Shown: one piece after another, positions 58,254-64,000 of the stretch
Numbering within the stretch: position 1 is the stretch's first letter
Layout of the letters: each line of letters opens with the position of its first letter
Assembly: GCF_022436675.1 (NCBI RefSeq)
Contig: NZ_JAKUJZ010000005.1
Span: 248,001-312,000 of the forward strand
Direction of reading: 5' to 3'
DNA: 64,000 nt
Source: Rheinheimera hassiensis
GTDB lineage: Bacteria; Pseudomonadota; Gammaproteobacteria; Enterobacterales; Alteromonadaceae
Program-made: the position numbers and the translations under genes
The notes under the pieces: generated by a model
What the model saw: the letters and a program-made list of their open reading frames with translations, nothing else
What the model was told of the DNA's origin: nothing
Databases searched by the model: none

Positions 58254-59549
58254 TTAAAAGCCAAACTGCGCGGGTAACCATTCACTGATCGCCGGCACAT
58301 AGGTTACCAGCATCAGCACCAGAAACATGGCCAGATACAACGGCATTAGCGGCCGTAAAATGGCTTCAAGCTTGGTTTTGGCAATAGCACAGCTAACAAA
58401 CAGCACGCTGCCCACCGGCGGTGATACCAGGCCAATAGACAAATTCAGTACCATCATAATGCCAAAATGCAGCGGGCTCATGCCCAGCTCTACCGCTACC
58501 GGCAGGAAAATCGGCGTGAAAATCAGCACCGCCGGCGTCATGTCCATAAAGGCGCCTACCAGCAGTAAAATCAGGTTAATCATCAGCAGAATTAATAGCG
58601 GGTTTTCACTGATTGTCAGCATCCCGGTACTAATGGCTTGCGGAATTTGCTCATAAGATAAAATCCATGACATAGCCGATGAGGTAGCAATAAGCGCCAG
58701 CACGATAGCCGTGGTTTCTGCCGACTTCATTAAAATGCCCGGCAGTTCCGTGGTTTTTACTTCACGGTAAATACCTACCGCCAGGATCAGCGAATACACC
58801 ACAGCAATAGCGCCAGCCTCAGTGGCAGTAAATACGCCGCTGACAATACCGCCAATCACCAGAAATATCATAAACAAGCTGGGTAAGGCGGCCGCCACTT
58901 TTTGTACCACCAACTTTAATGGCAAGCGCGCGCCTACCGGGTAACCCTTTATTTTGGCGTAACCGGCACAGACAATCATTAACGACAGGCCAAGCAAAAT
59001 ACCTGGCAAATAACCGGCGATAAACAGTGCAGCAATCGATACGCCACCGCTGGCAATGGCGTACACAATAAGAATATTACTGGGCGGAATAAGCATACCG
59101 GTAGTTGCCGCCGCCGCTGTTACCGCTGCACTGTAGTTTACGTCGTAGCCCTGTTTTTTCATTTCCGGCAGCATAAAGCTGCCAATGGCTGAGGTTGCAG
59201 CAACGGCAGAGCCTGAGATCGCACCGAAAAACATACAGGACATCACATTAACCAGCGCCAAACCGCCCGGCAACATGCCCACCAGCGCCATCGCACACTC
59301 AATAAGCCGTTTGGCAATGCCGCCGCGGCCCATAATCAGCCCTGACAGTACAAAAAACGGAATAGCCAGCAGTGCAAAGCTGTTAATACCACCGGCCATA
59401 CGCTGCGCCATGGTAGTAACTGCAGGCATAAAATCTACGCTTAGCAGCATCGTGGCCAATGTTGCCAGGCCAATACAAAATGAAATAGGTACGTTAAGTA
59501 GCAATAAGCCGAAAAACACCAGCAGTAAAACCAGAATTGCCATTTCCAT
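58254..59549 (-). CDS. TRAP transporter large permease (DctM-like)
   Basis: 431 residues with about 12 membrane segments. DctM features: SFCIGLATLATMLL, GGINSFALLAIPFFVLSG, SAVAATSAIGSFMLPEM and the loop TTGMLIPPSNILIVYA. Forms the sodium-driven TRAP channel with the small permease. Overlaps dctQ by one base. Likely substrates are galacturonate or unsaturated uronates. Confidence 0.93.
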   Translation of the reverse strand: MEMAILVLLLVFFGLLLLNVPISFCIGLATLATMLLSVDFMPAVTTMAQRMAGGINSFALLAIPFFVLSGLIMGRGGIAKRLIECAMALVGMLPGGLALVNVMSCMFFGAISGSAVAATSAIGSFMLPEMKKQGYDVNYSAAVTAAAATTGMLIPPSNILIVYAIASGGVSIAALFIAGYLPGILLGLSLMIVCAGYAKIKGYPVGARLPLKLVVQKVAAALPSLFMIFLVIGGIVSGVFTATEAGAIAVVYSLILAVGIYREVKTTELPGILMKSAETTAIVLALIATSSAMSWILSYEQIPQAISTGMLTISENPLLILLMINLILLLVGAFMDMTPAVLIFTPIFLPVAVELGMSPLHFGIMMVLNLSIGLVSPPVGSVLFVSCAIAKTKLEAILRPLMPLYLAMFLVLMLVTYVPAISEWLPAQFGF

Positions 59550-60049
59550 TATTGCATCCCCTCTACTACCGGTGTCGGTTTGTTACAAGCCATAAAGTAC
59601 AACTGGCAAATACCATAAAACGCAATCAGCACACCGGATAACGGCACCGCAACGTAGATATAGGCCATTTTAATATCCAGTGCGGCTGACATCTGGTTCA
59701 GCTCATACGTCAGCGCAACCAGGTTACCGCCGCCAACCACCATTACGGCAATAGCAAAAATAACAACCGACGCGGTCAGCACCATTGCCAACTTACGTTG
59801 CAACGCAGCATTAAACCGGCGGGTAACAATGTCCAGCCCCAGATGCACACCGGTACGGTAGGCAAATGCAGCCCCTACCATACCAATCCAGATTAAGAAG
59901 GTACGGGACAACTCTTCAGTAATTGAGCTGGGCGCATTTAATATGTAACGCGACACAACCTGCCAGCACACCACCAGCACTATGCCGCCCATTAGCCCGG
60001 CCAGAAACCACTTAAGCAAGCTATCAACTACGTGGATTAACTTAGTCAT
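59549..60049 (-). CDS. TRAP transporter small permease (DctQ-like)
   Basis: 166 residues from ATG 60049 (GGAGG six bases upstream), four membrane segments. CWQVVSRYILNAPSSITEEL and FLIWIGMVGAAFAYRTGVHLGLD are typical. Overlaps the end of the receptor gene by 8 bp. Confidence 0.92.
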   Translation of the reverse strand: MTKLIHVVDSLLKWFLAGLMGGIVLVVCWQVVSRYILNAPSSITEELSRTFLIWIGMVGAAFAYRTGVHLGLDIVTRRFNAALQRKLAMVLTASVVIFAIAVMVVGGGNLVALTYELNQMSAALDIKMAYIYVAVPLSGVLIAFYGICQLYFMACNKPTPVVEGMQ

Positions 60050-61049
60050 TTTTTGCCTCCATTTGCGCACCTATATCTGCAATTTGCTGCAGTAAGGGGC
60101 CAATATCGGTTTGTTGCAGGCTTTGATGAAACGGCGCTACCGCATCGCGAAACGGCTGTTTATCGGGGTAAATAACTTTTACGCCGGCGGCTTTCACAGC
60201 AGCCAGTGCTTCATCAGAAGACTGCTGCCAGGCCTCGCGCTGGTAGGCGATAGAATCATTAGCGGCACGCTGCAGCCATTCCTGTTGCTGGGGAGTCAGA
60301 TCCTGCCACACCGGCAAGCTGACAATCAGCACATCCGGCACTGCGGTATGTTCGTCCAGGGTGTAGTATTTGCTTAATTCATAATGGCGCGACAAGTAAA
60401 AGCTTGGCGGGTTATTTTCTGCCCCATCTACCACGCCCTGCTGCAGGGCAGTATACAGCTCACCCCAATCTACCGGTGTGGCGGCGCCACCTAACTCCTC
60501 AACCATCCGCACGGCGGTTTGGCTGGCCAACACACGGAACTTTTTGCCACGTAAATCAGCCGGGGTATTAATTTCAGTATTGGTAGAGTAAAAACTGCGG
60601 CTACCAGCATCATAGTAGCCCAGGCCACGTAAGCGTGCCGGTTGCAATGCCATCAGCAATTCAGTGCCGGTTTTGCCGTTTAACACCTGCCATAAATGGG
60701 CGTTGTCATTAAAAATATAGGGCACACTAAATACACGCATTTGCGGTACAAAACTTTCTACTGAGCTAGCCGACACCTTTGTCATCGCCAGGCTGCCAAT
60801 TTGCAGCAGTTCAACTAATTCGCGTTCATTACCAAGCTGGCCGCCGCTGTAAATATCAACCTGCATAGTGCCGTTGGAGTAATACTCAAGGCGCTCGCCC
60901 ATTAATACCATGGCTTTGTGCACCACATGTTCCTGATCCAGCGCATGTGCCAGACGCAAGGTTGTAACGTCCTGCTGTGGCTTGCAGCCAAGCAAAAATG
61001 CAGCCGCTACCAACAGCAGGCCGCTGGCCCACCGGATAATAATTCTCAT
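60042..61049 (-). CDS. TRAP substrate-binding protein (DctP-like) lipoprotein
   Basis: 335 residues from ATG 61049 (AGGA seven bases upstream; a start 66 bp earlier is unlikely). The signal ends LLGC, a lipobox, so the receptor is membrane-anchored, unusual for TRAP receptors. Conserved HVVHKAMVLMGERLEYYSNG, GKKFRVLASQ with the carboxylate-binding Arg, and GVVDGAENNPPSFY. Operon dctP-dctQ-dctM, after kduI. Confidence 0.93.
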   Translation of the reverse strand: MRIIIRWASGLLLVAAAFLLGCKPQQDVTTLRLAHALDQEHVVHKAMVLMGERLEYYSNGTMQVDIYSGGQLGNERELVELLQIGSLAMTKVSASSVESFVPQMRVFSVPYIFNDNAHLWQVLNGKTGTELLMALQPARLRGLGYYDAGSRSFYSTNTEINTPADLRGKKFRVLASQTAVRMVEELGGAATPVDWGELYTALQQGVVDGAENNPPSFYLSRHYELSKYYTLDEHTAVPDVLIVSLPVWQDLTPQQQEWLQRAANDSIAYQREAWQQSSDEALAAVKAAGVKVIYPDKQPFRDAVAPFHQSLQQTDIGPLLQQIADIGAQMEAKND

Positions 61050-61135
61050 AACTCGTCCTACCCTGTTGGAGTGGCATATCTTGCTGCATGCCTTACTCGG
61101 TACGATTGCTGCCATTGGCAGCGAAAGGCCAGTTG

Positions 61136-61978
61136 CTACTTCATTGCACTGGCAGGAAATTTATCCATATCGTGGTAGTCCAGGTTTTCCCCGGCCATAC
61201 CCCAGATAAAGGCATAATTACTGGTGCCACAACCGCTGTGAATAGACCACGCCGGTGACACTACCGCCTGCTCATTAGCCACCCAAATATGCCGGGTTTC
61301 TTGCGGCTGGCCCATAAAGTGGCACACACGCTGATCATCACCGAGGTTGAAATAGAAATAGGCTTCCATGCGCCGGTCATGCTGGTGCGCCGGCATGGTG
61401 TTCCATACGCTGCCGGGTTTGAGCACCGTTAAGCCCATTTGCAACTGGCAGGTTTGCACCACATCGTTAATCATCAACTGGTGAATAGCGCGCTCGTTCG
61501 ATGTTTCCAGCGCACCCATTTGCAGTACAGTGCAGTTATCCATCGTCAGGTGCTTGGTGGGGTAAGCATGATGCGCCGGGGCCGAATTTAAATAGAATTT
61601 TGCCGGCGTTGCGCTGTCGCTACTGTGAAAGCTCACCTCGCGTGCGCCCATGCCAACATACAGCGCTTCCGTGTTCTTCAGCTCGTAATCGGTGCCATCG
61701 ACAGACACTTTGCCGGTACCGCCCACGTTGATAATACCCAGCTCACGGCGCTGCAGAAAAAACTGCGCTTTCAGCGGCTCTGGTGCGTCAAGCTTTACCG
61801 CGTTTTTTACCGGCACGGCGCTACCAACAATAACGCGCTCGTAATGGGTGTAACACAACACCAGCTTGTCGGCTTGCATCAGGTTATCTACCAGAAAATG
61901 CTGGCGCAGTTCGTCAGTGTCATAGTGCTTTACGTCATCCGGATGTGTCGGGTAACGGCTTTCAAATAAAACAGTCAT
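61136..61978 (-). CDS. kduI: 5-keto-4-deoxyuronate isomerase
   Basis: 280 residues from ATG 61978 (GAGG upstream; family length 278). Cupin with metal ligands in MPAHQHDRRMEAYFYF (two His and a Glu) and a later His. Converts the product of pectate lyases (DKI) to 2,5-diketo-3-deoxygluconate. 28 bp after kduD. Confidence 0.96.
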   Translation of the reverse strand: MTVLFESRYPTHPDDVKHYDTDELRQHFLVDNLMQADKLVLCYTHYERVIVGSAVPVKNAVKLDAPEPLKAQFFLQRRELGIINVGGTGKVSVDGTDYELKNTEALYVGMGAREVSFHSSDSATPAKFYLNSAPAHHAYPTKHLTMDNCTVLQMGALETSNERAIHQLMINDVVQTCQLQMGLTVLKPGSVWNTMPAHQHDRRMEAYFYFNLGDDQRVCHFMGQPQETRHIWVANEQAVVSPAWSIHSGCGTSNYAFIWGMAGENLDYHDMDKFPASAMK

Positions 61979-62006
61979 AAAAAACCTCAGTTGAAAAGTA
62001 AAGTGT

Positions 62007-62765
62007 TTAGCGCGCCAGCCAGCCGCCATCTACCGCCAGGACATGGCCATTAACATAATTACTGGCGTTTGAAGCCAGAAATACCGCGGCGCCGGCTAAA
62101 TCTTCCGGTTCGCCCCAGCGTGCTGCCGGAATACGCGCAGTAATAGCAGCGTTACGCTCGGTATCGGCTTGCAACGCAGCAGTGTTGTCGGTACGGAAAT
62201 AACCCGGCGCAATGGCATTAACCTGAATATTGTGCTGCGCCCATTCGTTAGCCAGCGCTTTAGTTACGCCGGCAATAGCATGTTTGCTGGCGGTGTACGC
62301 CGGCACGGTAATACCGCCGCTGTAGGATAACATTGAGGCGATATTAATAATTTTACCCTGCTGGCGTTTAATCATTTCGGCACCCAAACGCTGGCTTAGC
62401 AAAAATGCTGCATCTAGGTTTACTGCAATCACTTTGTGCCACTCGTTCATCGGGAACTGATGTGCCGGGGCCCGGAAAATAGTCCCGCCGCAGTTCACCA
62501 GAATATCAACTGCGCCTTGCGCCAGCGCCTGCTGCGCTAACTGCTCTACTGCAGCTTCATTACTTAAATCTGCCGCTAAACCAATGGCCTCGCCGCCCTG
62601 CTCGGTAATCATTGCTACTGTATCGCGGCTGCCTGCAATGGTTGAACTGGCACACAGCACTTTGGCACCGGCCTGTGCCAGCGCTACAGCAATAGCCTGG
62701 CCCAAACCCCGGCTGGCGCCAGTGACCAAAGCGGTCTGCCCGGCGAGAGAAAATAATGCTGCCAT
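62007..62765 (-). CDS. kduD: 2-dehydro-3-deoxy-D-gluconate 5-dehydrogenase
   Basis: 252 residues, short-chain dehydrogenase. TGASRGLGQAIA cofactor loop, NIASM Ser, and YTASKH (Tyr/Lys). Reduces the KduI product to KDG. AGGAGG precedes the ATG. First gene of the leftward run kduD-kduI-dctPQM-iclR-lacI. Confidence 0.95.
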   Translation of the reverse strand: MAALFSLAGQTALVTGASRGLGQAIAVALAQAGAKVLCASSTIAGSRDTVAMITEQGGEAIGLAADLSNEAAVEQLAQQALAQGAVDILVNCGGTIFRAPAHQFPMNEWHKVIAVNLDAAFLLSQRLGAEMIKRQQGKIINIASMLSYSGGITVPAYTASKHAIAGVTKALANEWAQHNIQVNAIAPGYFRTDNTAALQADTERNAAITARIPAARWGEPEDLAGAAVFLASNASNYVNGHVLAVDGGWLAR

Positions 62766-62809
62766 AATGGCCTCCTGTGTTTAAATAAACCTTGCCATCC
62801 CGATATTTC

Positions 62810-62824
62810 GTTCATATATGGAAC
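62810..62824. promoter_or_regulatory. IclR-like dyad upstream of kduD
   Basis: GTTCATATATGGAAC: imperfect palindrome (GTTC/GAAC arms around ATATAT) 45 bp before the kduD start. IclR-type regulators bind similar GTTC...GAAC dyads, and one is encoded in this locus. Assignment is inferred. Confidence 0.4.
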
Positions 62825-62960
62825 AAAATTAAAATTCGAAACAACTCTAAAATATCAAAAAATCAATCAGTTAAGCCATACTGGCGTGTTTTACTTACAA
62901 ATTAGGCTGATTTTATTCTCGCCAATAATTGACAGATTTTAGTTGATGGTGTTAGCTTTT

Positions 62961-63007
62961 TGCCATCGGTGGCACAAAATTGCAAGTTTTTTTTGCCACC
63001 GGTAGAC
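62961..63007 (+). promoter_or_regulatory. Paired LacI-type operators before the TonB receptor
   Basis: TGCCATCGGTGGCA (62961-62974) and TGCCACCGGTAGAC (62994-63007), starting 33 bp apart exactly as at 56281/56314, and flanked by T/A runs in the same manner. The second overlaps a TTGCCA that could be a -35. Confidence 0.72.
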
Positions 63008-63139
63008 AAAACATATAGGCTGAATACGAAACAAGCAAATCAACAGGGAGCAAAGTCACTTTGCTTCTGAAAAAACACAAAAAGCCGGGGCATGACTCAG
63101 GCTAAAACTACAAGTCAATTCAGGACGAGGTATATAAAA

Positions 63140-64000
63140 ATGGCTTATCGCAACACGCAATTCCGCCCTACTAAGCTGGTGCGCGCGCTTACGCTGGCCG
63201 GCTTAGCTACCGTGCTTGGCGTTGCTCCGGCACTGCAGGCACAACAGGCCGAAGAGCAACCAGCAGCACAGGTACAGGAAGAAGACATTGAAGTTATTAC
63301 CGTAACCGGTGGCTTTCGTGGCAGCCTGGCCAGTGCTTTAAACCAAAAGCGCTTTGAAACCGGATCTACTGACACCATTAAAGCTGAAGATATCGCCGAC
63401 TTCCCGGATCTTAACTTAGCAGAATCTTTACAGCGTATTCCTGGTGTAGCAATTAGCCGTGCCGCCGGTGAAGGCCGGCAAATTTCAGTACGCGGCCTTG
63501 GCCCAGATTTCACCCGCGTACGCATTAACGGCATGGAAGCGCAGTCTACCAGCGGCGGTACTGACCAGATTGGTGGTGCTAACCGTGGCCGGGGTTTTGA
63601 CTTTAACACCTTTTCATCTGATTTATTTAGCGAGCTGACGGTACGTAAAACCGCCTCTGCCAATATTGAAGAAGGCTCGTTAGGCGCCACAGTCGATCTG
63701 CGCACCGCACGCCCATTCGATTATGACGGTTTAACCTTTGCTGCTAACGTACAGGCCGGTTACAACGATTTATCTGAAGAAGTCGACCCTAAGGCCTCGT
63801 TTTTAGTCAGCAATATTTTTGCAGACGGTAAATTTGGTGCTTTATTCTCACTTGCGATGTCTGAACGTAATGTAAAAGACGAAGGTGCCAGTACCGTGCG
63901 CTGGGCTGACGCAAATGACTTTGGCCGCTACCAGGGTACAGCCCCCACAGAAGCAAACCCGGTTATCCCGGAACTAGACGCCATTAACGACGCGTTTCGT
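63140..64000 (+). CDS. TonB-dependent receptor, partial (C-terminus beyond window)
   Basis: 287 residues visible from ATG 63140 (GAGG nine bases upstream). Signal peptide (cleavage near LQAQQ), TonB-box-like EDIEVITVTGG, then a plug domain with FPDLNLAESLQRIPGVAISR and RQISVRGLGPDFTRVRING, matching the large TonB-receptor group common in Alteromonadales and Xanthomonadales. Probably imports oligogalacturonides, from its context and LacI operators. Confidence 0.93.
   Translation, partial: MAYRNTQFRPTKLVRALTLAGLATVLGVAPALQAQQAEEQPAAQVQEEDIEVITVTGGFRGSLASALNQKRFETGSTDTIKAEDIADFPDLNLAESLQRIPGVAISRAAGEGRQISVRGLGPDFTRVRINGMEAQSTSGGTDQIGGANRGRGFDFNTFSSDLFSELTVRKTASANIEEGSLGATVDLRTARPFDYDGLTFAANVQAGYNDLSEEVDPKASFLVSNIFADGKFGALFSLAMSERNVKDEGASTVRWADANDFGRYQGTAPTEANPVIPELDAINDAFR

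Larger units (their letters stand above)
62766..63139. other. 374-bp divergent regulatory region between kduD and the TonB receptor
   Basis: AT-rich, no gene. It holds a dyad near kduD (62810-62824) and two LacI-type operators nearer the receptor (62961-63007). Confidence 0.8.

Noticed and set aside
63145-63705. 186-residue minus-strand open frame
   Set aside because: Antisense to the TonB receptor, whose signal peptide and plug motifs are clear on the plus strand.

Overview
The window looks like chromosomal DNA of a Gram-negative gammaproteobacterium of the Alteromonadales/Chromatiales type. The Rheinheimera/Arsukibacterium neighbourhood is my best guess, from protein style and gene order; it is an inference, not a database match. 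Gene order secG-tRNALeu-tRNAfMet-rimP-nusA-infB-rbfA-truB-rpsO-pnp-nlpI is the classic gammaproteobacterial arrangement. Almost everything is on the minus strand.

Positions 1-23.6 kb (read from right to left) are housekeeping: dapB, carAB, greA, rlmE, ftsH, folP, glmM, tpiA, secG, two tRNAs, then the transcription/translation operon rimP-nusA-infB-rbfA-truB, rpsO, pnp and nlpI. The left end carries most of a lipoprotein gene with a HExxH zinc-protease motif. Only yhbY is on the plus strand. Several intrinsic terminators and two good sigma-70 promoters (for the tRNAfMet-nusA operon and for rpsO) are visible. A degenerate partial copy of tRNAfMet lies beside the intact gene.

Positions 23.7-43.5 kb are mixed: a YqhD-type aldehyde reductase, an LplT-PlsC fusion, a NhaC-family transporter with a MetJ-like tandem box inside its promoter (probable methionine transporter MetT), a small cluster of a Tat-exported protein, a 55-residue ORF, an HPr-kinase-related protein and a nucleotidyltransferase (poorly understood and a candidate undescribed modification system), a LoiP-like protease, dnaK-dnaJ with a sigma-32 promoter, luxS, a soluble PAS/GAF histidine kinase paired with an Hpt-REC-GGDEF protein, and an FAD/Fe-S D-lactate dehydrogenase.

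Positions 43.2-64 kb form a pectin and galacturonate utilisation locus. A TonB-dependent receptor (plus strand, cut by the window end) would take up oligogalacturonides. A two-domain pectate lyase and a GH28 lipoprotein depolymerise them. A TRAP transporter moves monomers across the inner membrane. KduI-KduD and UxaC-UxuB-UxaA lead to KDG, KdgK and Eda split it to pyruvate plus glyceraldehyde 3-phosphate, and a GapN-like enzyme oxidises the latter. IclR- and LacI-family regulators are encoded inside the locus. Paired LacI-type palindromes, 33 bp apart in both places, precede the GH28 gene and the TonB receptor.

The most striking unexplained signal is a family of five modular stem-loop repeats of 90-167 bp confined to the intergenic gaps of this locus (47.6-54.7 kb). 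They share a conserved tail, while their flanking stems differ in sequence but keep perfect pairing (compensatory changes). This points to selection for, or maintenance of, a folded nucleic acid.
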